NCBI RefSeq assembly: GCF_042653925.1 | Contig: NZ_JBHSFQ010000010.1 | Span: 106,606 to 170,605 of the forward strand | Reading direction: 5' to 3' | Origin: Nocardiopsis_B mangrovi | GTDB taxonomy: Bacteria > Actinomycetota > Actinomycetes > Streptosporangiales > Streptosporangiaceae | DNA: 64,000 nt | Part shown: positions 33,846 to 43,305 of the stretch, piece by piece | Layout of the letters: every line of letters begins with the position of its first letter | Position numbering within the stretch: position 1 is the stretch's first letter | Program-made: the position numbers and the translations under genes | Notes under the pieces: generated by a model | Seen by the model: the letters and a program-made list of their open reading frames with translations, nothing else | What the model was told of the DNA's origin: nothing | Databases searched by the model: none

Positions 33846-34446
33846 GCCGCCCGCCCCATCGCGGCCGGGCCGGCGGCGAGCGGGCGCACAACCGCGTCAT
33901 CGACTGGCAAATGCTCCGGAATATCATCGTTGACCTGCTGATTCACCGGCGTGTCGATACTCCGTGCGGGTGATGATGGTTATGCGTTCCGCATGGATTC
34001 TCGGCGAGTGGGGCGCAGGATGGCCGTGTTCCGACAACGGCACGCGGCGTCGTCAGGGTTGACGGTGAACCCGTCCCGCCGGATCCCGTCCCATCACTCC
34101 GCAACCGGGGGCGACGGGGGCGGCCGTCAATGGAGAGGCCCGGAGATCCGCCTCCGGGCCTCTCACCTGCGTCATGAGGGGCCGCGACCGCGGAGCGGGC
34201 GCGGCCCGCCGCGAAGAGGGCAGGCGACCCACGGGCTCCTGGCAGGCCGGGGGCCGCCGGGCGCACCGGCCCCGGCGCAAGCAGGCCCGGAATATCCCTC
34301 GCTTCAAGAGATCGCCGCGCATTAGCCTGGAAACGGCCCCGTGAAAAGATGGGGACAGAGGAGGTCGGTGGACACCCGGCGCACGGCGCGGTCGGTCCGC
34401 CCGGCTTCCTCATGCATGTTTCGACGGCGAGAGCGTGAGGTCACAC
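33846..34446. other. Intergenic region before the cold-shock gene
   Basis: About 600 bp without a convincing gene. It contains a perfect 12-bp hairpin (34133-34144 with 34153-34164, 8-nt loop), probably a terminator. The long 5' stretch before the cold-shock gene may include a structured leader, as in other csp genes. Confidence 0.45.
34133..34164. terminator. Perfect 12-bp hairpin
   Basis: The arms 34133-34144 and 34153-34164 are exact complements, without a T tract. It sits between the HAAS-like gene and the cold-shock gene. Confidence 0.55.
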
Positions 34447-34830
34447 GTGCCCACCGGCAAGGTCAAGTGGTACGACAGCGACAAGGGTTTCGGTTTTCTC
34501 ACTCGCGACGACGGCGGCGAGGTCTTCGTGCACTCCTCCGCGCTGCCCCCGGGGGCGGAGCCCCTGCGCCCCGGGCAGCGGGTGGAGTTCGGGGTCGTCG
34601 AAGGCCGCAAGGGCGCCCAGGCACTCCAGGTCAAACCGCTCGATGCGCCACGCTCGGTGACGAAGGCGTCGCGCAAGAAACCGGACGAAATGGTGCTCAT
34701 CGTCGAGGATCTGATCAAACTCCTCGATGGTGTTTCCACGACCTATCGTAGGGGCAAGCATCCCGAACGCCGGGAGGCCGCGAAGATCGCCCAGGTGTTG
34801 CGCGTCGTCGCCGACGACCTGGAGACCTGA
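34447..34830 (+). CDS. Cold-shock domain protein with C-terminal extension (CspB-like)
   Basis: A 127-residue protein. Residues 1-65 are a cold-shock domain with RNP1 KGFGFL and RNP2 VFVHSSAL. About 60 extra helical residues follow (DEMVLIVEDLIKLLDG, REAAKIAQVLRVVADDLE), the form also seen in mycobacterial Rv0871 CspB. It binds single-stranded nucleic acid in the cytoplasm. GTG 34447 is chosen for GAGG six bases before it; GTG 34435 is an alternative. Confidence 0.93.
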   Translation: MPTGKVKWYDSDKGFGFLTRDDGGEVFVHSSALPPGAEPLRPGQRVEFGVVEGRKGAQALQVKPLDAPRSVTKASRKKPDEMVLIVEDLIKLLDGVSTTYRRGKHPERREAAKIAQVLRVVADDLET

Positions 34831-34994
34831 GCCCCTCGGCACTCCGGCGATGCCGGGAGCCACGCCGACCGGACCGCCGGCGGCCGCCCGCGGGTTTCGG
34901 GCGTGCCGCCGCGCGGGACCCGACGCGACGTAACGGTCGGCTATCGATCGGTGTGGTGGTCAAGTTGGTGCCGTTTATCAGCGAAAATGGAACC

Positions 34995-35801
34995 GTGAGC
35001 CGTAGCCGTCGTTCTCCCGCACCAGACAAGGCATGTATCGAAGCGGTAGGTCTCGCCCGTGATGCGGCGGCCGAGATCGGCTTCCCCGAATGGGTCGGCG
35101 ACCACCTCGCGGCGATCGTCGAAGGCGACCGCCTGGTCACCCATTTCTTCGCGTGCCTCGATCCCGCCTACCCCGGCTGGCACTACGCCGTGACCGTCGT
35201 GCGCGCCTCGCGCGCCAAGGCCGTCACGGTGAACGAAGCCGTGCTCCTGCCCGGCGACGCCGCTCTGCTCGCACCCGAATGGGTGCCGTGGAAGGAGCGC
35301 CTGCGCCCGGGCGACCTCGGAGTGGGCGACCTCCTGCCCAGCCCCGAAGACGACGAGCGCCTCATGCCGGGCTTCGCCCAGGTGGCCGAGGACGACCTCA
35401 AGGACGAGGGCCTCGACAAGCAGATGGTCTGGGAGCTCGGCCTGGGCCGCCCCCGCGTGCTCTCGGAGATCGGCCGCGAGTCCGCCGCGGAGCGGTGGTA
35501 CAGCGGCGAGGCCGGCCCGCGCAGCCCCATCGCCACCGCCGCCCCCGCCCAGTGCGCCACGTGCGGGTTCATGACCCCGCTGGCCGGCGAGTTCCGGCAG
35601 ATGTTCGGAGTCTGCACCAACGAGTTCGCGCCCGACGACGGCCGCGTGGTCTCCCTCGACCACGGGTGCGGCGCCCATTCCGAGGCGTCGCAGCCCGCGC
35701 CGCGCCCCGAGCCCGTGGCCCCGGTGGTCGACGAGCTGGGCTACGACCACATCGTCTTCGACGACACCACCGGCCTGGAACTGGTCTCCACCGACGGCTG
35801 A
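34995..35801 (+). CDS. DUF3027 protein
   Basis: A 268-residue conserved actinobacterial protein (Rv0883c family). It has GDRLVTHFFACLDPAYPGWHYAVTVVRASRAKAVTVNE and LLAPEWVPWKERLRPGDLG. Near the C-terminus two Cys-x2-Cys/His-type clusters (CATCG, then C...HGCGAH) may bind zinc. GTG 34995 is preferred because family proteins begin just before PDKACIEAVGLA; GTG 34953 would add 14 residues. Function unknown. A T-tailed terminator follows. Confidence 0.85.
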   Translation: MSRSRRSPAPDKACIEAVGLARDAAAEIGFPEWVGDHLAAIVEGDRLVTHFFACLDPAYPGWHYAVTVVRASRAKAVTVNEAVLLPGDAALLAPEWVPWKERLRPGDLGVGDLLPSPEDDERLMPGFAQVAEDDLKDEGLDKQMVWELGLGRPRVLSEIGRESAAERWYSGEAGPRSPIATAAPAQCATCGFMTPLAGEFRQMFGVCTNEFAPDDGRVVSLDHGCGAHSEASQPAPRPEPVAPVVDELGYDHIVFDDTTGLELVSTDG

Positions 35802-35857
35802 CCCCGCCTCCGGCGCGGCGCACCGCGGCGCCGCGCCGGCACCGCCGTATCGGCCCC

Positions 35858-35895
35858 GGCCCCGCCCGATTCGGGACGGGGCCGCGGCGCTTTTC
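35858..35895 (+). terminator. Rho-independent terminator after the DUF3027 gene
   Basis: Stem 35858-35867 with 35873-35883 (one bulged A), loop GATTC, then GCGGCGC and TTTT (35891-35894). The remaining 35802-36110 gap shows nothing else. Confidence 0.7.
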
Positions 35896-36110
35896 GGGCC
35901 GCCCGCCGCGGCCGCGCCGCTCCCTCCGCGGGGGCGGCCCGCGCGCTCCCTGCGCCGCCGTCGCCGCAGCCCAGGACCCCGGGGCGCGCCCCATGCGCAC
36001 GGGTCCGGCGAACGCGAGCGGAACACCGGTGAGCGGCTGTGGAAAACCCCGCCGTGAATGGTCCCCCGGTCGCGTACCGTGGTGCAGCACCCACCGCGGG
36101 AGGAGTCCTC

Positions 36111-39100
36111 ATGGCCCAGCTGCACCCCGACCCGTTCGGCACCGCCGAACTGCGTCGGCGTGTCCTCGACGGATGGGCCGACGCACCCGCCCGTTTCCGT
36201 GAGGACGCCAATGCCGAGGAGGACCACGCGCTCGGCGGCTACCGCGACCGCGCCGTCATCGAACTCGCGCAGAACGCCGCCGACGCCGCCCTGCGCGCCG
36301 GCGCCCCGGGCCGCCTGCTCCTCGCGCTCGGCCCCGCCGGGTTCACCGCGGCCAACACGGGCGCGCCCCTCACCGCAGCCGGCGTGGAATCCCTCTCCAC
36401 GCTCCGCGCCTCCGCCAAGCGCGACCACCCCGCCGCACCCGGCCCCGCCGCCCACGGCACCGTCGGCCGCTTCGGCGTCGGCTTCTCCGCGGTGGCCGCC
36501 CTCAGCGACGACATCGCCGTCGCCTCCGCCACCGGAGCGGTGCGGTGGAGCCTCGACCTCGCGCGCCACGCCGTGCGCACCGCCCTGCTCGACTCCGAAC
36601 GCGCCCGCCCCGAACTGGCCGAGGAGATCGGCCGGCGCGACGGCCACCTGCCGCTGCTGCGGCTGCCCTTCCCCGACGACTCCGCCCCGCCCGAGGGCTA
36701 CGACACCGCGGTGCGCCTGGTCCCGCGCGATTCCGCGGCGCGCGACCGCCTGCGCGCCCTGCTCGACTCCACCGACGAAGCCCTGCTGCTCGCCCTGCCC
36801 GGACTCGCCGAGGTCCGCATCGTCGCCGACGGCACGGAACGCGTCCTCACCCGCGAACCCGGTGCCGACGACCACCACGTCCGCACCCGCGTCCGCGACT
36901 CCGCGGGCGACCGCACCGTCCTCTGGCGGACCGCCACCCGCACCGGCCGCTTCGAGCCCTCCCAGCTCGCCGACCGCCCCACCGAGGAGCGCGCCCGCCT
37001 CGACTGGGCCGTCACCTGGGCGGTCCCGGTCGGGTCCGACGGCCGGGTCCACGACCTCCCGCCCGGGGTCCGCCGCGTCGTGCACGCGCCCACCCCCAGC
37101 GACGACGAACTCGACCTCCCCGCCCTGCTCATCGGCGCGTTCCCGCTCGGCCCCGACCGCCGCCGCGTCGCCCCCGGCCCCGCCGCCGAAACCCTGATCG
37201 CCGCCGCCGCCGACACCTACACCGACCTCCTGCGCGGCCTCGGCGGCCGGGCGGCGCTCGACCTCGTCCCCGCCACCCTCATGGGCCGGGGCGAGTTCGA
37301 CGGCCGCTTCCGGGCGGCCGTCGCCAAGCCGCTGCTCGACACCCCTTTCCTCGTCACGGCCGGGGGCGACCCCGTCCGCCCCCGCGACGCCGTCGTCATC
37401 GAGGGCGGCCCCGACGTCACCGGGGCGCTGGCCGACCTCATCGGCACCGCGCTGCCCGGCGACTGGAATCCCCGCCACCCGGCGCTCGCGCAGCTGCGGG
37501 TGCGCCGCATCGGCTTCGCCGAACTCGCCGACCTCCTCGCCGACCTCGACCGCGAGCCCGCGTGGTGGGCCCGCCTCTACGCCGCGCTGCGCGCCGCCGG
37601 CCACGGCGGCTCCGACCTCTCCGAACTCGGCGCGCTGCCCGTGCCGCTGGCCGACGGCCGCCTGGTCCGCGGGCCGCGCGGGCTGCTCGCCCCCGCCCCC
37701 GACACCTTCGGTACCGGCGCCCTCGACCCCGCCGCGCTGGCGCCCCTGGGCCTGCGCATCGTGCACCCCGACGCCGTCGACGAACTGCTGACCCGCCTGG
37801 GCGCGGTCGAGGCCAACGCGGCCGCGGTCCTCACCGACCCCCGCACCCGCGCGGCGGTCGAGGCCTCGCTCGACGCCGACGACCCCGACGACATCGCCGC
37901 CCCGGTGCTGCACCTCGCCGCCGCGTCCTCCACCACGGTGGCCGACGCCCCGTGGCTGGCCGAACTCGCGCTGCGCGACGACGAAGGCGGCTACTCCGTC
38001 GCGGGGGAGCTGCTGCTGCCCGGCAGCCCCCTGCTCGACATCCTCACCGACGACGCCCCCTTCGGCGTCGTCGCCGACGACCTCGTCGAGCGCCACGGCG
38101 CCGCCACCCTTGAGGCCGTGGGGGTGCTGCGCACCTTCGCCCTCGTCCGCGCCGACGACCTCGCGCTCGGCCCCGCCATGGCCGGCGAGGACCTCCCGCT
38201 CGATTCCCTGGACGAATGGGCCGAGGACATCGCCGAACGGCTGGGCGGCTGGGAACTCCCGCCGGTCGTGCCCGAACTCCTCGCGGTCGCCGACCTCGAA
38301 TTCGTCCGCGACGACCGCTGGCCGCAGGCGCTGGAGCTGCTGGCGGCCCCGCCGCTGCGCGCCGCCGTGGTCGAGCCCGCGCGGGTGCTGCGCGGCGACG
38401 GCCGCGGCGCCGACGTCCCCTCCTACACCGCGTGGTGGCTGCGCACGGGTGCGCTCCTCGACGGCCGCCGCCCGGTCGAGCTGCGGGCCGCCGATGCCGA
38501 CCCCGCCCTCGCCGGGCTCTACGACCCCGCGCCCGACACCCTCGACCCCGGCCTGGCACGGGCGCTGGGCGTGCGCGGCGGCCTCCAGGAGCTGATGGCC
38601 GACCCCGACGGCCCCGAGGACCTGCTCGACCGGTTGGCCGACCCCGAACGCCACGTGGAGCGGTCGGTCCTGCGCGACATCTGGACCGCGCTCGCCGCGG
38701 TCGACAGCGACCGGGTCGTCCCGCCCGAGCAGGTGCGGGCGGTGCGCGGCGGCGCGATCGTCGTGGCCGGTGCCGACGACACCGTCGTCCTGGACTCCCC
38801 GGACCTGCTGCCGCTCCTGGGCGACCGGCCGGCGGTGCTGGTCCCCGCCGAACACGCGGTGGCGGTCGCCGACGTCCTCGACCTCGCCCTCGCCGGCGAG
38901 GAGATCGAGGGACGCGTCACCTCCACCGGCGAGGTCCGCCCGGTGCCCGACGAAGTCCGCGCCTTCCTCGACTCCGGCGTGCTCACCTACCTGCACCACG
39001 AGGAGCTGATCGTCGACGGCGTCGCCGTCGAGTGGCGGTGCGACGGCGCCACCGTGCACGCCTCGGGGACCGACGGCCTGGCCCGCGCGCTGTGCTGGAA

Positions 39101-39194
39101 AGCGGGCCGCTGGCCGCGGCGCCACCTCATCGCCGCGGTCCTCCGCGACCCGCGGGGCCTGCCCGCGCTCCTGGCCGAGGCCGACCTCGACTGA
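36111..39194 (+). CDS. Sacsin-type GHKL ATPase (Hsp90-like N-domain), 1027 aa
   Basis: A 1027-residue protein. The N-terminal 200 residues form a GHKL ATP-binding domain: N box ELAQNAADAA (about 50-59), a degenerate G1 motif (AANTGAPL in place of DNGxG-type), and G2 GRFGVGFSAV (about 118-127). This is the sacsin/Hsp90-like class. The remaining 800 residues are Leu/Asp/Arg-rich with no domain I recognise. ATG 36111 follows GGGAGGAG. It may be a chaperone or nucleotide-switch protein; the role in actinobacteria is not established. Confidence 0.8.
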   Translation: MAQLHPDPFGTAELRRRVLDGWADAPARFREDANAEEDHALGGYRDRAVIELAQNAADAALRAGAPGRLLLALGPAGFTAANTGAPLTAAGVESLSTLRASAKRDHPAAPGPAAHGTVGRFGVGFSAVAALSDDIAVASATGAVRWSLDLARHAVRTALLDSERARPELAEEIGRRDGHLPLLRLPFPDDSAPPEGYDTAVRLVPRDSAARDRLRALLDSTDEALLLALPGLAEVRIVADGTERVLTREPGADDHHVRTRVRDSAGDRTVLWRTATRTGRFEPSQLADRPTEERARLDWAVTWAVPVGSDGRVHDLPPGVRRVVHAPTPSDDELDLPALLIGAFPLGPDRRRVAPGPAAETLIAAAADTYTDLLRGLGGRAALDLVPATLMGRGEFDGRFRAAVAKPLLDTPFLVTAGGDPVRPRDAVVIEGGPDVTGALADLIGTALPGDWNPRHPALAQLRVRRIGFAELADLLADLDREPAWWARLYAALRAAGHGGSDLSELGALPVPLADGRLVRGPRGLLAPAPDTFGTGALDPAALAPLGLRIVHPDAVDELLTRLGAVEANAAAVLTDPRTRAAVEASLDADDPDDIAAPVLHLAAASSTTVADAPWLAELALRDDEGGYSVAGELLLPGSPLLDILTDDAPFGVVADDLVERHGAATLEAVGVLRTFALVRADDLALGPAMAGEDLPLDSLDEWAEDIAERLGGWELPPVVPELLAVADLEFVRDDRWPQALELLAAPPLRAAVVEPARVLRGDGRGADVPSYTAWWLRTGALLDGRRPVELRAADADPALAGLYDPAPDTLDPGLARALGVRGGLQELMADPDGPEDLLDRLADPERHVERSVLRDIWTALAAVDSDRVVPPEQVRAVRGGAIVVAGADDTVVLDSPDLLPLLGDRPAVLVPAEHAVAVADVLDLALAGEEIEGRVTSTGEVRPVPDEVRAFLDSGVLTYLHHEELIVDGVAVEWRCDGATVHASGTDGLARALCWKAGRWPRRHLIAAVLRDPRGLPALLAEADLD

Positions 39195-39251
39195 ACCCGC
39201 GCCGACCGCGCCGGCCCTGCCGTTCGTCCGGTCCGCTCGGTCCGCCCCGCC

Positions 39252-40739
39252 TCAGCGCGCGACGCGGAAGAAGCCCTCGGCGATGAGGGAGCGGAGCACG
39301 TCGGGGGTGCGTGCGCGGACGGCGGCGGGGTCCTGCTCGGTGAGTTCGGCGATCGCGTCGAGCAGCGGCCCCACCGGCATGGTGCCGTCGCACACGCTCG
39401 CCAGCGCCGCCTCCACCGTGCCCACCTGGGCCACCCTCCGCAGGCCGCCGCTCTGGCGCAGCAGGATCCGCTCGGGGTCCGGCGCGCCGGGCACGCCGAT
39501 CCGCTCCTCCACCACGCCCGGTGCCAGCGCCACGTGTGCCGACAACAGGGCGGCGTCGGTCAGCCGGTGGGCGGTCATCGCGCCGTCGACGACCCCGGGC
39601 AGGTAGGGGCCAACGGGCTGCTCGATGTCGTGGCGGAACTCCTCGACCCGCACGGTGGCGTCCTGCGCGACGTCATTGCGCAGGGAGATCCAGCCGAACC
39701 CGATCGCGCGCACCCCTTCGCGGTCGAAGTAGTCCAGCCAGGCGTCGTAGCGCCGGGTGTACTCGGGGGTGCCCTGCTCGCAGGAGTCGCGCAGCCACAG
39801 CTCCACGTACTCGGCGGGGTCCTGGACGTCGCGCTGGACCACCCAGCCCGAGCAGCCGGTCCCGGCGACCCACTCGCCCACCCGGTCGCGCCAGTCCTCG
39901 CCGCCCACGTGCAGCCAGTTGGCGAGCAGTTGGCACCAGCCGCCGTCGGTGAGGTGCCGGGGCGCCTGGCGCACCAGCTCGGAGCAGAGGGAGTCGGCCG
40001 CGTGGTCGGACTCCCGGTAGGTGTAGCGGGCGGTGTCGGGGGTGATGACGAACGGCGGGTTCGACACGATGAGGTCGAACCGCTCGCCCTCCACCGGGGC
40101 GAACAGCGATCCCTGCCGCATGCGCACATTGTCCGCCCCGGACAGCGCGCAGCTCATCTCGGCCATGCGCAGCGCCCGGGGGTTGACGTCGGTGGCGACG
40201 ACCTCGGTGGCGCGCGCGGCCAGGTGCAGGGCCTGCACGCCGCATCCGGTGCCCAGGTCGAGGGCGCGTTCCACGGGGCCGTCGACGATGAGCTTCGACA
40301 GGGTGGCCGAGGCTCCGCCCGCGCCCACCACGTGGTCCTCGCGGGGGCTGCCGTCGCCGGGGCGCACCGTGGGATCGGACAGGACATAGCCGGCCCGCCC
40401 GTCCTCCAGCTCCCACGGGCCCAGGTGCGCGGTCGCCCGGACCGTTCCGGCCCCGGGTTCCAGCAGCCCGGCGTCGACGAGCTCGCTCACCGGCAGGATG
40501 GCGCGGGCGGCGTCCGCGGACACCGGCTCCTGGAGCCACCACAGCCGGAGCAGGACCCCCAGCCGTTCTTCGCCCCCGGTGGCGCGCAGGGCGGGGACCA
40601 GTTGTTCGCGGGAGAGCGCCCGAGCGGCCATGTCGCCGAGCCGGTCCCGGACACCGGAGACGGTGTAGTCCGCGTCGGTCAGCGTCTGCCGCAGTCGATC
40701 GGCGAGCCGGCGGGGAAGCGCGCGAAACGTTTCAGACAC
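39252..40739 (-). CDS. SAM-dependent methyltransferase with HemK-like NPPF motif
   Basis: A 495-residue protein. A helical N-terminal domain (1-140) precedes a class I methyltransferase core: motif I ALDLGTGCGVQALHLA near 155-170, the D in ATDVNPRAL, and motif IV SNPPF near 226. NPPF marks methylation of an amide or exocyclic amine, as in HemK, RsmC or TrmN6. A long C-terminal region follows. GTG start. It follows a small membrane gene by 7 bp. The substrate cannot be named. Confidence 0.85.
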   Translation of the reverse strand: MSETFRALPRRLADRLRQTLTDADYTVSGVRDRLGDMAARALSREQLVPALRATGGEERLGVLLRLWWLQEPVSADAARAILPVSELVDAGLLEPGAGTVRATAHLGPWELEDGRAGYVLSDPTVRPGDGSPREDHVVGAGGASATLSKLIVDGPVERALDLGTGCGVQALHLAARATEVVATDVNPRALRMAEMSCALSGADNVRMRQGSLFAPVEGERFDLIVSNPPFVITPDTARYTYRESDHAADSLCSELVRQAPRHLTDGGWCQLLANWLHVGGEDWRDRVGEWVAGTGCSGWVVQRDVQDPAEYVELWLRDSCEQGTPEYTRRYDAWLDYFDREGVRAIGFGWISLRNDVAQDATVRVEEFRHDIEQPVGPYLPGVVDGAMTAHRLTDAALLSAHVALAPGVVEERIGVPGAPDPERILLRQSGGLRRVAQVGTVEAALASVCDGTMPVGPLLDAIAELTEQDPAAVRARTPDVLRSLIAEGFFRVAR

Positions 40740-40746
40740 GCGCCCA

Positions 40747-41022
40747 TTATCGATCAGGCTCCGCGGAATCGCGCCGGGCCGTGTGGCGCTCCTCGGCTTC
40801 GGCGCGCTTGCGCAGGAGGCGGGGGATGTACGCGTAGCCGAACACCCCGAGGACGAGCCCGGTGGCGCACACCCCGAGCCACCACTGCTCGGACGCCGCG
40901 AGGCGGTCGCCCATGGCCAGCAGCACGATCAGCGCCACGGCCCAGGCCAGGCTGCCCAGGGCCGTGGGGACGCGGTAGTCGATCTCCAGGACCTCGGGAT
41001 CGGGCCGACGGGGTTTGCGCAC
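40747..41022 (-). CDS. DUF2530 membrane protein
   Basis: A 91-residue protein with two hydrophobic segments (ALGSLAWAVALIVLLAMG, LGVCATGLVLGVFGYAYIP) and a basic-acidic tail. The EVLEIDYRVPTALGSLAW start and WWLGVCATGLVLG fit DUF2530 of actinobacteria. GTG start. It is the first gene of a two-gene operon with the methyltransferase. Function unknown. Confidence 0.75.
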   Translation of the reverse strand: MRKPRRPDPEVLEIDYRVPTALGSLAWAVALIVLLAMGDRLAASEQWWLGVCATGLVLGVFGYAYIPRLLRKRAEAEERHTARRDSAEPDR

Positions 41023-41191
41023 GGTTTCAGGCTAAGCGATGGATCGGTCACACTCGCCGGAGCCGACCCCCTGTAATCTCGGTGTTTCCGATCGGTCCGC
41101 CCGGAATCCACCCCTTTGACCTGGTGTGTCCGTGCAAACATGCAACTAGTCTGACCTCGTACCTTAATCCGGACATGTCAGGCTCAATCGA

Positions 41192-42658
41192 GTGAATCCA
41201 ACGCCTCCATCCACCGAACCGGGCCGGCTCGACCGCTACTTCCACGTCTCCGCCCGCGGATCGGACTTCCCGCGTGAGGTCCGGGGCGGCCTGGCGACGT
41301 TCTTCGCCATGGCCTACATCATCGTCCTCAACCCGCTGATCGTGGGCACCGCGCCGGACATGAACGGCGACGAGCTGGGGATCGCCCGGGTCGCGGCGAC
41401 CACCGCACTGGTGGGCGGCGTGATCACCATCCTCACGGGGATCCTCAGCCGCTACCCGTTCGCGATCGCCGCGGGCATGGGCCTCAACGTCATCGTCGCC
41501 TACACCCTGGCGCCCCAGATGACCTGGGCCGACGCCATGGGGCTGGTGGTCCTCGAAGGCATCGTGCTGCTGGTGCTCGTGCTGACCGGGTTCCGCACCG
41601 CGGTCTTCCGCGCCGTCCCGCCGGGGCTGAAGACCGCCATCGCGGTGGGCCTGGGCATGTTCCTCACCCTGGTCGGCTTCGTCAACGCCGGCTTCGTCCG
41701 GCGGGTCCCCGACGCGGCCGGCACCACCGTCCCGGTGCAGCTCGGCGACGGGGGCCTGGCCGGCTGGCCGATCCTGGTCTTCGTGGTCGGCCTGCTGGTG
41801 ACGATCGCGCTGATCGTGCGCAAGGTGAAGGGCGCGATGCTCATCGGCATCGCCGTCGCGACCGCCGTCGCCATCGCCGCCGAGACGTTCGCGCACGTGG
41901 GGCCGTCGGTGGGCGCCGATGGCGAGCCCAACCCCACCGGGTGGTCGCTGACCGTGCCCGCGCTGCCGGGGTCGGTGTCGGACCTGGTGGCGGTCCCCGA
42001 CTTCTCGCTCATCGGGAACTTCTCGCTCTTCGGCAGCTTCTCCAACATCGGCGCCATCGCGGTGATCCTGCTGCTGTTCACCCTGCTGCTGGCCGACTTC
42101 TTCGACACCATGGGCACCATGGTGGGCGTCGGCGGCCAGGCGGGGCTGACCGACGACGAGGGCAACCTGCCGGCGGCGCGCGAGGTCCTGGTGGCCGACT
42201 CCCTGGGCACGATCGCCGGCGGTGCCGCCAACGCGTCGGCCAACACCCTGTTCGCGGAGTCCGCGGCCGGGGTCGGCGAGGGGGCGCGGACCGGGATCGC
42301 GCCGGTGGTCACCGGCGCGCTGTTCCTGGTGGCCACGTTGTTCTCGCCGCTGGTGGAGCTGGTGCCGTTCGAGGCCGCCACGCCGGTGCTCATCATCGTC
42401 GGATTCATGATGATGACCCAGATCACCAAGATCGACTTCAGCGACTACGCGATCGGGATCCCCGCGTTCCTGACCATCGCCATGATGCCGTTCACCTACT
42501 CGATCGCCAACGGCATCGGTATCGGCTTCATCTCCTTCGCGTTCATCAAGCTGGTCCAGGGCCGGCCGCGCGACGTCCACCCGCTCATGTGGCTGGTGGC
42601 GGCGGCCTTCGCGGTGCACTTCGCCATCGGTCCCATCGAGACGCTGCTCGGCGTGTGA
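41192..42658 (+). CDS. NCS2-family nucleobase permease (AzgA-like)
   Basis: A 488-residue integral membrane protein with about 12 hydrophobic segments. Diagnostic stretches are GLATFFAMAYIIVLNPLIV, AAGMGLNVIVAY, DFFDTMGTMVGVG and ANASANTLFAESAAGVGEGARTG. The last two hold the substrate-binding residues of the AzgA (guanine/hypoxanthine) branch. It imports purine bases using an ion gradient. GTG 41192 has only a weak ribosome site. I looked for a purine riboswitch in front of it and saw none. Confidence 0.93.
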   Translation: MNPTPPSTEPGRLDRYFHVSARGSDFPREVRGGLATFFAMAYIIVLNPLIVGTAPDMNGDELGIARVAATTALVGGVITILTGILSRYPFAIAAGMGLNVIVAYTLAPQMTWADAMGLVVLEGIVLLVLVLTGFRTAVFRAVPPGLKTAIAVGLGMFLTLVGFVNAGFVRRVPDAAGTTVPVQLGDGGLAGWPILVFVVGLLVTIALIVRKVKGAMLIGIAVATAVAIAAETFAHVGPSVGADGEPNPTGWSLTVPALPGSVSDLVAVPDFSLIGNFSLFGSFSNIGAIAVILLLFTLLLADFFDTMGTMVGVGGQAGLTDDEGNLPAAREVLVADSLGTIAGGAANASANTLFAESAAGVGEGARTGIAPVVTGALFLVATLFSPLVELVPFEAATPVLIIVGFMMMTQITKIDFSDYAIGIPAFLTIAMMPFTYSIANGIGIGFISFAFIKLVQGRPRDVHPLMWLVAAAFAVHFAIGPIETLLGV

Positions 42659-42678
42659 CCTAGGCTCATAGCGGCAGC

Positions 42679-42713
42679 GGTGCCCTGTCCGCCCTGGGGG
42701 CGGGCAGGGCACC
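42679..42713 (+). terminator. Terminator hairpin after the permease gene
   Basis: 16-bp stem (42679-42694 with 42698-42713) including one G-T pair, 3-nt loop. Confidence 0.7.
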
Positions 42714-42801
42714 GGTGTCTGTACAGGCCGACCGAGATGTCCCCGGAGACCACGGAATGTGGCCGCCGCGCCGGTGGGAATCTCCGCGGTACTTGATATT
42801 G

Positions 42802-42827
42802 TTAGCAAAAGTAATGAGTCATGCTAA
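42802..42827. promoter_or_regulatory. Inverted repeat at the marR start, possible autoregulatory operator
   Basis: TTAGCA (42802-42807) and TGCTAA (42822-42827) flank 14 bp, in an AT-rich stretch that overlaps the first codons of the MarR gene. This is the usual position and style for a MarR operator. Confidence 0.5.
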
Positions 42828-43276
42828 TGAACCAGCCCCACCTCTCCCGACAGACCCGGACCGACGCGGGTCTGGCCGCGGTGCTCCGCGTGACCGTAGG
42901 CCGACTGACCAGGAGGCTGCGCGCCCAGCGTCCGGACGCCTCTCTGTCCCTCGGGCAGAGCGCGGTCCTGTTTACCCTGGCCCGCCACGGGCAGCTGACC
43001 CCGGGCGCGCTCGCCGACCACGAGAAGGTCCAGCCTCCGTCGATGACCAGGATCATCGCCGCTCTGGAGGAGCGCGGCCTGGTGCGCCGCATGAAGCACC
43101 CCGACGACCAGCGCCGCCAATTGGTGGACCTGACCGACGAGGGCCGGGCACTGGTGCGCGCCGACACGCGGCGCCGCGAGGCGTGGCTGGCGCAGCGCCT
43201 GATCGAGTTGACAGCGGAGGAGAAGGAGACGCTACGCAAAGCAGCGGAGATCCTCGACCGGCTGAGCCAGGCATAG
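42821..43276 (+). CDS. MarR-family transcriptional regulator
   Basis: A 151-residue winged-helix protein (LTPGALADHEKVQPPSMTRIIAALEERGLVRRMKHPDDQRRQLVDLTDEGRALV). It is probably a dimeric repressor released by a small ligand. ATGs at 42821 and 42827 are both possible. The MFS exporter gene follows within 30 bp, so it likely controls that exporter. The homologue Rv0880 sits in the same general neighbourhood in mycobacteria. Confidence 0.93.
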   Translation: MLMNQPHLSRQTRTDAGLAAVLRVTVGRLTRRLRAQRPDASLSLGQSAVLFTLARHGQLTPGALADHEKVQPPSMTRIIAALEERGLVRRMKHPDDQRRQLVDLTDEGRALVRADTRRREAWLAQRLIELTAEEKETLRKAAEILDRLSQA

Positions 43277-43305
43277 CCGAAGGCCCGCCCGCCGGAGCCG
43301 TCGCC

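Noticed and set aside
33951..34325. 125-codon frame between the HAAS-like and cold-shock genes
   Set aside because: It runs through the perfect hairpin at 34133-34164, has no ribosome site and turns into low-complexity Arg/Gly/Pro sequence.
34941..39125. 1394-codon open frame on the minus strand opposite DUF3027 and the sacsin-like gene
   Set aside because: Low-complexity Gly/Val/Arg composition typical of antisense frames in GC-rich DNA; it runs across two real genes and a terminator.
41041..41191. Possible purine riboswitch before the NCS2 permease
   Set aside because: I looked for the conserved loop bases of the purine aptamer and found none; only a TTGACC-like -35 is visible.
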